Source: Utricularia gibba (lineage: Eukaryota; Streptophyta; Magnoliopsida; Lamiales; Lentibulariaceae). Taken from it: a DNA stretch of 64,000 nt. Position 1 is the first letter of the stretch. Each line of letters starts with the position of its first letter. Where the stretch lies: NCBI GenBank assembly GCA_002189035.1, contig NEEC01000002.1:4301001-4365000 (forward strand), read 5' to 3'. The position numbers and the translations under genes are program-made. A model generated the notes under the pieces. The model was given only the letters and a program-made list of their open reading frames with translations, was not told the origin of the DNA and made no database searches. Positions 34,974-47,900 of this stretch are shown here, one piece after another.

Positions 34974-37360
34974 TAACCAATCCAAAACCCCACCATGCAC
35001 GCGCTTCAAGTGCACGCTGGAGCAACGATGGACTGCTGCTACACCTTTCCGCTAATAAAAGAATCCTTTTTGCAATTGGTGTTGTATTTTTGTTGGACAG
35101 AGAAAGTATTCTTGTGAAGAAGCGGCACCTCTGTTTACATAACTAGCGTATTGAAGCAAATCTAAATCTTACAGAAACGCTTGTATCGACATTCAGTAAT
35201 AAATGAACATCAGATTCAACATTAAAAAAACCTCCGAAATGTTACAACCATTTCATCATCACTTTACAGTCAAAATTTGATTGGCAATTGGAAACAAACA
35301 AGAAGAAATAGGCCTTTGAAATGATTTTCGTTGCATTAGACTGCTTATGTCGATTATCCTTGTTTCACAACAGCAACAAGCTTGAAAGCGTTCTGCTGTC
35401 TTGTTCTCTTCTGTTTTCGTTGGTCCTCTACTTCTTGAGATGATACACTCCTTTTACAGAGGCTCATTTTTTAGTTGCACATAACTTCGCACGAGCCAAA
35501 TACAACCTCATGTGTAGCAGATTGTGCTTTTCTACTATGACCAGAAAAAGAATAGCCTCCATCTTCTAACTTCTCCCTCCCTAATGGATCAAGTTCTTTA
35601 GTGTCTCCACTCATGGTGTGGACGTGGGTTGCCACTTCCATCAGGTATCTGTGGAACCATAACCACGTGTTTCCATGTACAGGCTGGAAGGTGCACGTGC
35701 TGGACCTAAGGGAAATGAGGGGTTTGATGATTATCCCATAATCAGCAGTTGCAGCAGGCATGATCATGAAGACGTGAGTGGAGTTCACGGAGGGAATGGT
35801 GTGAGAATTCTATCTATTACTGGGTGCTGCAGGTTGAGTGCTGCTGTCTGTCAAACAAAGCATCTTCATCATGGCTGTAAGGAAGAGTATAGTGGTTGCT
35901 GTGTGTATTGCCTTTCCGATTACTTTAACATAGTGAAATTCTCACGATTGGGAGTTGCTCTCAACATCAGGAGGTTTCCCCATTATTGGCATTTCACCTG
36001 GATAAATCATTGTCTCGTTTCACTATTCATACTACGCATACAAGCATTACTTGAGGTGGTTTGGACTATATTTCCTTGCTCCGCCTACAGTATCCCTGTC
36101 TCAGAACCAGCTTGCTTCATTATGCAACTTTTAATATGACCTTTTTCCATATGGGATGCATTGTGGAAGACCATAAATTGTGCACAACTGGATCCCTTGT
36201 TGTGCCAAGTGGCAGACAGACCTCCAGCACAATACAACAGCCACTGCACCAAATGTCATCCTACAGGAGTTAACTCAGAAAAGGGTCACTCAATCATACA
36301 CTTTCCTGCCAAACAACAAAGGGTCTTCAATAGCCATTGTTATTGAGCTTAAAGGGATCTCGATGCCAAGTATCTTTGCTATGCCTGCACAGCCTCCCAG
36401 GACCTCATGAGAATTTGAGCGGCAAAAATGGTTATTTATGTAGGAGATAGAAAAAGTGCTATACTTCACATTCAGTTGTTGAGAATGTTAACTTGTGATT
36501 CACAAAAACAAGAGTGTTGCTTTCTCAAGTGAAACTCTTGCCTATTAAGCAAGATACACACCACACAAGAGCAAATGACCTCATTCTTTCCTTCATGAAA
36601 GATATCATTCGTCTTATGTATAACTGAAATACATGCATTCGTCACATATTGGATGGGGGTTAGGGGTTAACCCCCTATAAATACCCTTGTTCTTGCACAT
36701 TCAATAATTGCAATTTGCGAGAGATATAGGGGGTTCCAATTTTAAGTGATAGTTAATAGGTTAGTTTTTTATTTTTTTCTATTTAGAATTAGTTGTTTAT
36801 TTATTAATTTTTCTACAAAGTTTGTATGTGAATAATTGAGATTGTGTATTAATGTTTATTTTTTTAAAATATCCGTTAATTATATATTATATTTTTGTTG
36901 ATTTATTTTATATAATTATTATTATTTATTAATTATTAAACATGTTGTTTGGAATGAATTTTATACCTTTTTTTATTTGTAGTATGTTTATGTAATTTAC
37001 CTATGTTTTTTAATTTAATTAATAATTATAAGTTTTTATAATAATTTTAAGTTGTTATATTTTATTTCTCTTTCAATATGTTTTTAATATTTTAGAACTT
37101 TCAAGTTGTTAAGTGGATGTCTAAAAGTTTGTTATAATTTTTTGCTCAGATTAAGGAGCAGAAAAGCTTGTCGAATCTTGTAAAGGATACCAACTCCTTT
37201 CTACCTCAAGTGTTCTTGGTAAAGTTACACTCATTAACACATGTATTTATTGTGTTATGCTCATCTTTGTATGCCTAATTTTTGAAAAATGTATATGTAA
37301 TTTATTCATATTGGCATAGTTTATATTAAAATTTGATTTTTAAGTTTTGATTTAAAAGTA
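34974..37360. other. Unresolved region with short open frames
   Basis: The longest suggestive frame is minus-strand 35788-35471 (105 residues, containing HVFMIMPAATADYG and ending ATHEVVFGSCEVMCN). It could be the last exon of a gene lying to the right, but I could not connect it by splice sites to upstream exons or to a known family. Several plus-strand frames at 35.7-36.4 kb are equally unassigned. Sequence around 35.1-36.4 kb is less AT-rich than the flanks, which leaves room for an unrecognised gene or relic. Confidence 0.3.
36663..36683 (+). promoter_or_regulatory. Palindrome overlapping a TATA-like box
   Basis: The perfect 12-bp palindrome GGGGTTAACCCC at 36663-36674 abuts CTATAAATA at 36675-36683. 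The pair is a strong TATA consensus next to a possible dimer-binding site. No downstream gene is identified, so a promoter role is only a suggestion. Confidence 0.3.
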
Positions 37361-37364
37361 GATT

Positions 37365-37902
37365 AACAAATTAAGATGAGCATAGTAAATATTAATCTTG
37401 AGTAGAACCAATAGAACCGAGTAAACTTAATTTTACATATTTTGGATGTGGGAAACATAAGTGTGAAATAAATGATTATATTAGAGATGGATTTAGTCAA
37501 AAACATAAGAAACAACTTGGATAGATTTTGATTGTTTAGAGTATGTATCTAAACAAAATTGTAAATTAGTTTAGGAACTTGAACACTATATCATTTGAAC
37601 CATATTAAAATATCTTAGTATTATTTTGTGCTTAAAATCTATATTTGTTATTTTTTAAGTTGAGATTTAATTTTATTTATTGAACTTGCAAATTGTTATT
37701 AATTTGATTTTGAATTAAGAATAAAATTTATTTTGAATTCTACATCTTGAAAAGCACTTTATAAGTATCCGTTTTTTGTGATCGATTTCAAAATCCACTA
37801 TACAAGTTTTTTGAATTTGTATTTTATGAAGAATAGGATTTATAAAGTTATTTTGATACTGAATTTCAATTTTTAACAATGACACAAAATTTCCATTTAT
37901 CA
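37365..37902 (+). mobile_element. Degenerate LTR family A, 3' part
   Basis: Collinear with the right half of the solo LTR at 46449-47865. It shares 'tagattaacaaattaagatgagcatagta', 'gaaccaatagaaccgagtaaac', 'tttagtcaaaaacataag', 'tcgatttcaaaatccactatacaagttttttgaatttgtattttatg', and a terminal 'ccatttatca' at 37902. It is more diverged than the other copies, with its left end lost. Confidence 0.65.
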
Positions 37903-38328
37903 ATAGTATGTAGAACCGATTTTGCCGAATTTGACCTAGATGTGGTGGTTTAGTCAACATATTGCCTCAAAGATGCATGGAATATTCAAACTGCCCATTC
38001 TCATCGGGCATATCCTTCTCATTCGTGAGAATAAATTCCACCTGCTAAATAATTAAACTCCCAAACTAACGAATTAAAGGCCCAGGACTGAAGAGTTAGT
38101 GTCGCGAAAAGACAAAATATTTTATATCATCAGTGGTACCTTTCCTGATATACATACGATTTTTATTATTTTTCTAGTTTAGCATTTGCTCGTCTATTTA
38201 TTTCTAGTCATGCAGTAATTAATGTAATAAAAATCTCATAAAAAAAACATTGAAAAATACACAATCCGCCTAACAATGTACATAGAAGCGAACAGCTGCA
38301 CATGAATTTATTTAAGAAAAGCTGGTAA

Positions 38329-39533
38329 TCACACCACACGGTGTAGGGGTCCGATACCCAGTTCATCCTCGAGATCATCAACTTCCTCAAAGAGTTTGAG
38401 GAACTTCGCCTGCTCCTGTTGTCTCTTTCTTTTCTCCCAGTACTTACATGCAGCTACCACGCCAATGACAAACGTGCACGATGCTAAAACACTAACAACT
38501 ACAATCAGAACCAAGTGCGTCCTGCCACCATTTGACCTGCTTGGCTCAGATGAATGGTTTGAAGAGGCTGCAACAGGTCAGAACATCCATTAAACAGGCT
38601 ATTCCGTTGTCTCTAAAATACTTTACGGCCAATGAAAAAGTTTAGGCCTCACTATTTTTGTCTAAGACAATTAACTCAAATAGAACAAAACAAGGAATAC
38701 ATTCCAAACTCACGAGTCCCTAAAGAAATGCAGCCTGGGCACAAAAATGTGACGTTCAGCTCCTTTTCTTTGAAATGAACATATTTTCCATCGGGACTCT
38801 TGAAATCAGATGCGCAGACTTCCCATTCATCAAATAAGTCATCTGAAAGCAAGATATCCTTCTCATAAAACCCACAACGCTTACACTTGATGTCATGTAT
38901 TTCCGTTAGAGGCTGTAGACATCATAAGTTTACTTATAAATATCAGTAGACAAACTGCTTGAAACAGCCCCAGGGCTAAAACACAGTTGAATGCAACAGA
39001 ACAAAAGAAAAGCACCAAAGAGCATAAGAGGATGTTTATCAAAGCCATATATTTATTATAAAATTTCCGGGAAAATATAGTTTATACCCACATTAATTTC
39101 TCAAAACCAAATACTGAGTGAGAAATAGATGGGGTTCATAGTTTACCTGCCAGGACTCTTCACCTTTGAACACATAAAGAAGGTTTTTTTCCTCTACATC
39201 TGGTAGAACTGTTCCATTCTCCCCTTTGCACTGGAAGTAAACCGTCGGTTTAGATGGCAGCCACTCATGAGTTCTGAATATCACAATGGAATCGAGAGAA
39301 ACGACCGCACTTGATAAAAATTCTAGAGAAGAACGAAATAGAAACAGATAAGCAATAGGAAACTCTACCAGGCTACACATAAACTGCAAGCATCCGCATC
39401 TCAAAGTAATCCCCATAAATTCAACTTCCGGCGTATATTAGTTGCCGAACTCACCAGGAAATAGCGTAAAAACGATCAAGTATAACAGCAGCAGCTCGTT
39501 AGGAACCCTAGGCTCCCTACCTCGGATCATCAT
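38329..39533 (-). CDS. Conserved plant type I membrane protein, 230 residues, four exons
   Basis: Spliced model on the minus strand: 39533-39455, 39322-39147, 38912-38714 and 38567-38329 (79, 176, 199 and 239 nt, phases 1, 0, 1), with GT-AG at every junction. The N-terminus MMIRGREPRVP plus a Leu-rich stretch is a signal peptide or anchor. The lumenal part has VSLDSIVIFRTHEWLPSKP, YFQCKGENGT, FKGEESWQ, a CKRCGFYEKD motif and FLCPGC, so two Cys-x-x-Cys pairs and N-glycosylation sites (NGT, NVT). One membrane span (LVLIVVVSVLASCTFVIGVV) leads to a basic-then-acidic cytosolic tail, KYWEKRKRQQEQAKFLKLF with DDLEDELGIG. I recognise it as a widespread plant family without an assigned function. A secretory-pathway location is inferred from the topology. 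An ATG three bases downstream (39530) is an equally good start. Confidence 0.85.
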
Positions 39534-41077
39534 CGCACGGACGATTAGAATAATGAAATGAAATCAATCGTTTGGAGAGACCGAAAATTCTATCGTGGTC
39601 GCATCCAAGTTTCTCCCACTTTCTTCGAATCTTCGAGCTCGGAGCCTGATTCCAGATGGATCTATCGAGGTAATAACGAATAAGCTTCGCGCGTTTTGTC
39701 AACAGAATCGCCGAGTGCAAAACATTTAGATTCTGGCGGTTGGGGACTACTTTCCCGGATTAAATAGAAACTAATGGGCCTTCCAAACCGAGAGAAACTT
39801 GGTGGGCCAAATTTAGAATTTGAGCCTGAAATAATGTATCAAATTTAAAAGGAATTTCGTATTTTACTAATCGATATAATTTATTTGATTTTAAGATAAA
39901 AAAATATAAAAAAATATGGTTTTAATAATTTTTTGTATAAAGGTACCAAATTATTACTTAATTAAAAAAAACTCAAAGCAATTATTTCACATTTTTATGT
40001 TTTCTCACAACCTCACCTACACCCACAATCAGCATCTTCCTAGGGAACGCAATTTTGCTGTCGAAGCTTCTCTAGAGTTCATGGAAATTAGCAAATCTGG
40101 TAAGTCAACTTTCAAGATTAGTGAGCTTGGCATTGTCGGTTTCATTTATCATATGAGCACTAAACATATTCTTAAAACTATTAAAGAGATCTAGTAAGAT
40201 AAAATTGTAAAGTCAGTGCCTTATAAAGCATTTGTACGGTACCTGTCAGAGTCCCAAATATGTGTGTATACAAAAAAGAACAACAAATTTCTGAAAGGGG
40301 AGAGGAGGGATAGTCACTTGGGCATGGAGAGCGAGGCCAAATGTTGAAATTCATTTGGTAGTAAAGACTCATGTTGTTGTTGGTGAAAGCAAAAGGAGAA
40401 ATGCTGGAAGCATGTGAAAAAGGTGATTTTTTGAGAGAAAAATAGAGAGAAATGAGCAAGAATAAAAAAATAAATAACAAAGGTGCCACAGAAAGAAGGA
40501 ACATAGTAACTACGTTTCTCAATTATAATTTCTAGTAAGTAGTGTTAATGAGTTCAAAAGTCCATAAAATTCATTCCCGTGGTTATTTTGATACAGCTGA
40601 TGTTGTGTTTTATTTTAGTATATCTTTTTTTCTGTTTTAGTAATAATAGAATAGAAATATTTGAGTTTGTGTAGCAAAATATCTTAAAAGCATGTTGATA
40701 TCATAGTTTTTCTCAATAAAAATGCGAACTGACCCAATTTTTACTTGGTCTAAGGGCAAAGTGGGTTTATTGTTCATCAGACCCATCCACACCTAACCCA
40801 TTTGAGTTGTACCACGTAATTTAACCAATTTTTGAAAATATTTTTAATATATGTGCATAACACGAATTACAAGTATGCACAAGAAGTTGAATTAAGAAGA
40901 TATTTTCATTGGGGAAGGGAGTTGTATCCTTTACACCCATCCATTAAAGTAAAAAGCTACTTTCAATTCTTCTACCTAATGTTCGAGGTAGCCCAAGATT
41001 CACTAGATAGAAGAAGGCATCACCATTGTGCTATAAAAGGAAAATAAGCTAATAACTCACCTTATGTGGTTACCATG
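39534..41077. other. Intergenic; 5' flank of the membrane-protein gene
   Basis: 39534-39725 is probably 5' untranslated and promoter sequence. A minus-strand frame at 40522-40181 starts with a strongly hydrophobic signal-like segment (MFLLSVAPLLFIFLFLLISLYF) but has no family features and is not supported as a gene. A plus-strand frame at 39916-40194 is also unassigned. Confidence 0.35.
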
Positions 41078-42069
41078 TGATAAACGTGAATATTTGCATG
41101 TTGTTACAAATGTTAATTCTCGTATCAAATAAACTTACTAACCTAATTTTTACCCAAACATTAAGCAAATAAGAGCATATAATTGAATTAGGGTTGAACA
41201 TGAAAAGCAATGTGATTGTTGAATCTAGGTTAACACATTCTGTTTTGTCATGATGGAATATTAAGTTTAAATTAGGATTAATATAATTCAACAACAAAGT
41301 ACAATAAAAGCAATAAATGAGAAAATCTGATTATTCTTTAGAAAGAGATAATATGATGTCTTAAGCCTTATAGGAGTGGTATACTTATCATTATTCTTAT
41401 TCCATTCAAACTAAAAATTAGTCATCGAGCAAACAAAGTTTTAAGTCTATCTAATCTCTTTTTTCCAAACTTTTGATCTACCTTTAGTTAGATTTCTCAT
41501 AGGATGAACATGTCACTACTTCGCTCTCCTGAATGAATTCTGCTTTGATAAGTAACTAGTATGATAATATAGTTGATATAATCTAACAAACAATAAACAT
41601 AATCACTCTTTTTTTACGCCAAGGCATCACATGATGCTTAGCTACTAATATTGAGGATAAATAACATAATTTCAAAAAAAAAAACATCAATAACATGCTT
41701 CCAATCATAGTCTAATAGGAAGAAAATAAACAGAAGTAGTAATGAAAATAGTTTCCACACGAAAGCTAAAATGATGTTTGCAATTTATTCCCACCTAGGA
41801 GTAATATTCTTGATAAAATATCTTCAATCCAGCTGAATTCTTGATTTGTTTGGAAAAATAAAATAGGCTTTGCTTTGTGAAGTTTCTGCTCTTTGGGATT
41901 TGGATTATTGAAAATATGTTGCATTACTCTAAGGAAGAAAATTAAATTTGGAATAAAATATTAAAATTGTTATATCATTTGCAAAAATGCCAAAATATTA
42001 AAATCCTAATTTGATAAAATAACAACTCTCATTTTCTAATTAAAAACCACTGAAAACTATGTGTCATCA
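41078..42069 (-). mobile_element. Degenerate LTR-like segment related to families A/C
   Basis: On the plus strand it begins TGATAAACGTGAATATTTGCA and ends ATGTGTCATCA. It contains 'ctcgtatcaaataaacttac', 'gcatataattgaattagggttgaacatgaa' and 'gatctacctttagttagatttc', blocks in the order of the family C LTR at 8208-9305. The flanking 5-mers do not agree well, so the ends are tentative. Confidence 0.45.
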
Positions 42070-43569
42070 GCATTTGTTCTTTGAATTTTTTTTTTATCTC
42101 TTTTCTATCTTTGAACTATATTGTATACGTCTTTGTTTTAAAACTTCGGCATGACTTCTTATCACATTTCAAGAGCTAGTAGTTAAGGAGGAGGTCTAGG
42201 ACACGATCCATAGCTAGTAACGAAGTTGATCGATTAGGTTTGTTTAGGTATCCGTAACTTTATAGTCTATTGTTTGTTTGTGAGGTACTTGGATTCTTTT
42301 GAAAACCATGTAAACCATGGTAAAGAACATCCATGTGTTTTTTGGCTGGTTACCATGTTCTTGTGGTTAAGGTTTGATTGTGTTCTTCCTTATGTTTTTA
42401 TACTATGATATCTCATCTTTATATATACTTTCTATTTCGAATACTCAACTATATAATAAGTTATGTTTTCTCTTCTCTTCTTGGGGTTTCAGGTTTAGGT
42501 AGGAAGATATGATATAAAGGGGACTTATGTCTTTTTGTGATAAGAAGGCATGATATTATGACCCTAGATGGCACTTTAGAAATATATTTGAGTTATTATA
42601 ATACCATTTTGACTATGAATCAACTGTTCTTTTTGGTTTGAGAGACCCATTTATTACCCTAATCTTGTTTTTGGTAGTCAGTTCAATATAATATCTTGCT
42701 GTCAGTCAATGAAATTTCTGAATTTAAGGGGCTCTGAAGCCAAAGACATGTTTAACAATGAGAACTTAAAGTCTACAATGGGTCCTCACTTTGTGAACTA
42801 AGCATTTTTTCATTTTTTGCTAGGTTAAGTAAGTCCAATTGTTGCTTCACATTTGTTTTAATAATTCTATCATCTTTCGCCATTGGCTTACTATGTATTC
42901 ACTCCACACTTATTGCACCGTGCAAAGAAAAGGAGAGTAGTGGTAATTAGACATGAGCATCCATTTCAACTGTTATTGAGTAGGTTTAACCTAGTGGGTT
43001 GGTCAACAATTAATAACATGTGGCAGGTTGCTCATCATGGGTCAGACCATGACTCAACTCATGTACAATTTAACCTACTATCAAGGAATTGATGTATGGA
43101 GTTCAAAAACAATTAACTTTAAATGATTTATTTTTGAAGAGCAACACAAAGTATAAGGGTGATAACAACGTTTTTATTACGTTTTTGTATATATTTTATG
43201 AGTGTTTCATCTAGTTAAATGTTGGTTTGCATGTGTAATTATTCCTTTTGTGTATTTAGTTGGTAAAAATGTGTTTATTGTGAAAATATACTCAATTGGC
43301 AACAATTGAACTGAAAAATTACATATCATAATCTTCATGATCTGGGTTAGATTTGGTAACAATAAGTAGTAGGAACCAGACCGTATGAAAAAAATAGTTG
43401 GAACCGGTCCGGATTGGATATGAACCACCAGTTAGGAACCATCAATTTCGGTCTAGATTTGATTCTAAATAGAATTTTAAATAGAAAAAAATAGAGAAAA
43501 TAAGACATTAAAAGTAGTTTGCAATGCGAAATCAAGAACAAAAAATTCCTTGGTTTCACATTCAATCAC
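42070..43569. other. Intergenic, nothing identified
   Basis: AT-rich. 'ggaaccggtccgg' and 'cggtctagatttg' phrases at 43400-43460 resemble the subterminal motifs of hAT elements and may mark the end of the hAT copy that follows, but I could not define a terminus or an 8-bp duplication. Confidence 0.4.
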
Positions 43570-45760
43570 ACATATTCATCTTTGTGTCCTTCAACATCAT
43601 TATCCATCACCGATAGTTTGTGATTCTTGTTCAACATTATCTTCATCATCATGTACCGATTGATAACATTGCGAACCTATGGCATTAGTGGACTTACTGT
43701 TATTCTCATCCCACAAACATCGTCAAGTACACATCAAAGCTTCTAGAGTAAGATGATGGAGTCTACTCCGATGTGGACTTACAATAAATCCACTTGTATT
43801 CAATACAGATTCAGAGGCAACCATAGCAACTAAAATGGCTAAAAGATCCATTGTAATTCTTTTCATTGTAGCATAAGCAACTACATTACTCATCCATCAA
43901 TTAAGAACATTGAAATCCACAATTCTATTTAAAATATGTTCATTTAGATAAACATCCAACTTAGATATACCACTTCTTGTTGTACTCTTTAACTCATGAA
44001 GAACAAATTGATCAAATTTATGCATACTACCATATGTAGAAGATGAACAACTTCCCTAATCAATAGTGACTAATGATGAATCTTCCTCATTGGTTATTGA
44101 TGAACATTGCCTAGATTTAGCCATATATTCATTCAAATGAGCAATATAATTTATACGAACATGTGCAACTTTATATCATGCATCTCTTTCATCATACATT
44201 TGACTATAATAAAATTGAATTATTTTCAATTTGTACCTTGGATCCAAAACACCTGCAATACCCAATAATGAATGACAAGTTTCCCAATATTTAGAGTACT
44301 TTCCATAATTGATTTTTCCATTGAACGAATCATTTCATCATCATCAAAATCCACTTTTCAAATTCAATTTTGATATCACACATAGTAGAGAAGAACAAGT
44401 TAGTAGTGGGATAACGAGTTCTTAAAAAACACAAAGTAGTTTTATAAAATATTTTAAATCTTTCACAAATTTTTCTTGCCCTTTCCCAATCCACATCAAC
44501 AAGTTCAGTGATATATCCCTTATCCAAAAGTTTAAACTTAGGGAACACATCTTTATAAACCATGGCATTTTCAAGCATCAAATAAGTGGAATTCCAAAGA
44601 GTCTTGCAATCAAAAGATAATCCTTTTGTAGAAGGAATTTTATACTGATTTGCAACAAATTCAAACCTTTCAAGTCTCTTAAGTGATGCTGTCCAATAAG
44701 ATACACTACCACGAATATTCTCAATCTCCTTAAAGATTTTTCCTAAGACCACTTGATTAATTAGGTTTAAAACATGAGTACTGCAATGCCCTCTCCTTTC
44801 AAAAGTAAATCTGTACCAGATAACTTACTCAAAAATACTCTGAGGAGAGAATCATTTTTTGTGCAATTGTCAACCGTAACCGTAGGCACCCTTCGATCAA
44901 GATTTCAACCTACTAATGCCTCAATTAACTCATCATGTAGAACTTCTAATGTGTACGGAGCTGTATTATATGCAAATCTGCATAGAAAATTAACTTCAAT
45001 GAATATTCAAAGCATTAAATTAAACTAAAATGAACTACTACACTGCACTTCACTTACCTTAAAATGCGATTCATTAACATCCAAGAATCATCAATAAAGT
45101 GAGCAATGATTGCTATGTAGCCTCTTTTATGACTGCTAGATGTCCACATATCTGTGGTAATAGCGACTTAACACTTAAACTTTTTGAACATCCTATGACA
45201 CTTTGACTTATAGCTCTTGTACATCTTCATAATATCTCTTGTCAAAGTATTTCTTGAAATCAAAATCATATTGAACTTGGGATTCAAACTAACACTGTAT
45301 CATTGAAATCCAATGTGTTCAACGATACTCCAAGGGTAATCATGTAGAAATACATTTTTTGATAGCTCTTTTCTCATTTCAACAACATTGAATTCGTGTT
45401 TTTCAGCATTCCCAACCTTTTCCTTCTCAAGCAAAGATTGCCTAATATCCATCTTTCTTGGTCTTTTAGGACAATGTAGTTTGTAATGCTTCATCAAATT
45501 TCAAGTTCCAATTTTTGATTCTCCAATAAAAATCTTTTTGCAATAGTTTCACTCTGCTTCCCATCTTTTGTTCGTCTTGTTAAAGAACCTTCTAAAGTGA
45601 TTCCAACATTTGAAAGTCAGTTTCTTCCTTTTTGAACCACATTCGCTAATTCCTTCAACTTCTTTTACATCATCGCTATCATGTTCTAATAAATTTGTGC
45701 CTTCCTCAACATTAGATGCATACAATTGTGTATTTTCTCGTTCAAATTCCATTTCAGAAG
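43570..45760 (-). pseudogene. hAT transposase pseudogene (BED finger to hATC)
   Basis: On the minus strand the parts appear in order: an acidic N-terminal region, then a BED-type finger (KRWEAE..YCKKIF...LMKHYKLHCPKR). Next come EFNVVEMRKELSKNVFLHDYP, a TTDMWTS-type motif near 45140, NIRGSVSYWTASLKRLERF, and TLWNSTYLMLENAM. Last is a hATC-like dimerisation region near 43900-43700 readable in mixed frames. Two finger-region codons are now TGA (an expected Cys at about 45553 and a Ser at about 45510). More stops and frameshifts follow after 44330. It is the Ac/DAYSLEEPER type of plant hAT, and inactive. Confidence 0.8.
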
Positions 45761-46232
45761 CTGAAAATCACATAATAAAGATTAAATAATTATTGACTAA
45801 CATCACATTTCAGAAGATGAAATATTCACATAAATCGATATTGATCATTTGAATAATTATTGACTAACATCACAAATATTAAGATTCTTCTTCAAGTGTG
45901 ATCGCTGTTTAGGGTAATCGGTCAAAGTCAAAAACCCTAATCTTTGAAATTTATATTAAAAACAAAATAACTTGAAGGATGAACTTACAACATAACTCTA
46001 GTTTGGTGATCGTCAGAAGCCACAGTAGCGGCGGCGTGGCTACAACTCAAAAATTTACAAACACTAAAAGATCGCTATGCTTTTGGAATCTAGATGTTGA
46101 AAAGGTTAAAGGCCGATGGAAATTGGAAAAAAAAAGAATTGAAATCGAGGCCGCCGCCTAGGATATGGGTTTTAACTTTTAATCTTTAAGATATTTAATT
46201 ATATTATAATGTGTATTAGATAATATATTCAT

Positions 46233-46290
46233 TAAATAAATAAATAAATATATATATATATATATATATATTTATTTATTTATTTATAAT
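46233..46290. repeat. (TAAA)n(TA)n(TTTA)n palindromic microsatellite
   Basis: AAATAAATAAATAA, then a TA run, then the inverse TTTATTTATTTATTTAT. The whole run is a near-perfect inverted repeat able to extrude as a hairpin. It lies beyond the 5' end of the hAT pseudogene. Confidence 0.85.
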
Positions 46291-46448
46291 TTAAAAATTC
46301 GATTGCTCGATTAGATTTCGGTTAGGGACATGACTGTATTTTGCCGATTTTTGTTTCTTGGGTTTTTAAACCGAATTGATTCCTCTTGCATTTGGGTAGT
46401 ACCCGAATTCATGAATATTCCTACTCCCATGTTTTCCTCTAGTTTATA

Positions 46449-47865
46449 TGATAACACACATTTTTCCTAAAATTCATAACACAAAATAGTTATATTTTAT
46501 CATGATTTAGGTTAGATAAATGTGGTTTTTCATGCTTTAGTGGTGTTTATGTTAATCTTATGTGATTATGTTGAAAAGTGGACTAAATCCTTTGATTTAG
46601 TCCACAACTCTTGTTACTAATGTTTCAGTAAGTTCAGCAGGGAGATGAGCCGAAAATCAGACTTGCAAACGTATAAAACAAGCAAAAAAGGGGCGCAAAA
46701 TCCGGAGAAGGACAAAGAGCACTGTTCTGTCGCCACCGCAGTCTGCAAGTTCTGGCCGGGAACAGTGCTGGCGGTCGGGAACAGTACTGGCGGACAGCAA
46801 CAGTGCAATGGAGTGAAGGAAAGGGGAAATTTATTTTCGAAAAAGAGGAGAGAGCGAGAAGTGAAGCGACCGAGGGGGAAACGCAAGGGGTCTTCTTCCC
46901 CAACGGGAGAAACACCAACCAGAAGGGGGAAGGGAGGCCTTCATCACCAAGAAAAGCACCGGAACCTAGTCCAGCGCTACTGTTCCGGGCTGTGAACAGT
47001 AGCTAACGGGCGGAAGAACAATCTTTACTTACTTTCTAGTTTTCTGAACATTTCGACTTTCTGCATTTTACTTGTTTACGATGTTTCTGCCATTTTGGCC
47101 AACTTATATGAATGAAATCGTGTTTTATTTCCAAAGCATGAGTGGCTAGAGTCTTAGGGATGCCTTAAGGAGAAGTGGGTGGTATGTGCTTAGGTTGATG
47201 ATGAAATTTAGTTGTCTTCCTTAACTCTTGTTTCTAACAAACTATGGATAGACCTAAGGAGGGGAGCAAGTAGTTTCACAACTTAGATGCTTGGTTTAGA
47301 GGTAGACCAACAAACCAAGATAGGATCAGTCGGTGTTAGTCCAGGGTAGAACCAGTAGAATCGGGTAGACCTAGTTCTATATGCCTTGCATGCGGGTAGA
47401 CCTAATTGCAATGTTGGTTATGATATTGGGGACTAGCTTAAGCCAAAAATATGATGAATGACCTGGGTAGACTTAGGTTATTTGAAGTTGTGAGTGTAGG
47501 AAGATAATAAATTAAGTTAGGAAGCTTAGCGTAACACCACCTGCAGACCCTTAAGGCGTCCTTGTATTAGTCTGAGTCAAAACCAATACCTGTTACCTTA
47601 ACGTAGAAACCTGATATTGCTTACCTACCTTGTTTACTGAACTTGTTTACCAATGTTAGTCCGAGCTTAGACTAAGACCTACTGTTATCCGAAATCTTGC
47701 ATCTACTAAAATACTTTGCAAGCACAAGCTCTTCGTGATCGACCCCGATATCCACTATACAAGTTTTCCAAATTTGTATTTTGTGTAGATTAGGGATTAT
47801 AAATTTATTTGATACAGATTTTCTATTTTGATTTGCAACGATATTAGGAAAATTCTCGTTTATCA
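46449..47865 (+). mobile_element. LTR family A, solo, perfect target duplication (reference copy)
   Basis: 1417-bp LTR from TGATAACACACATTTTTCC to GAAAATTCTCGTTTATCA. It is flanked by TTATA at 46444-46448 and 47866-47870. Internal landmarks are 'gggatgccttaaggag', 'cttggtttagaggtagaccaaca', 'gcctgcatgcgggtagacc'-like blocks, and 'gatcgaccccgatatccactatacaag' near the 3' end. Nothing retrotransposon-internal is attached, so it is a solo LTR. It anchors the other family A copies at 1-1262, 24139-25554, 37365-37902 and 50250-50677. Confidence 0.93.
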
Positions 47866-47900
47866 TTATATTTAAGTTTTAATAGGGTAAGAGTTAATAT

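Noticed and set aside
35471-35788. Possible last exon of a membrane protein (LAZ1/DUF300-like tail)
   Set aside because: Only a vague resemblance. I could not link it to upstream exons by consistent splice sites, so it is recorded only as an unresolved region.
40181-40522. Hydrophobic minus-strand frame of 113 residues that looks secreted
   Set aside because: No homologous features, no cysteine pattern and no splice or codon support in an AT-rich tract where such frames arise by chance.
46381-46431. Candidate right terminus of the hAT transposase element (TAGGAA motifs at 43370 and in reverse at 46423)
   Set aside because: The flanking 8-mers (ATAAGTAG and CTCCCATG) do not match.
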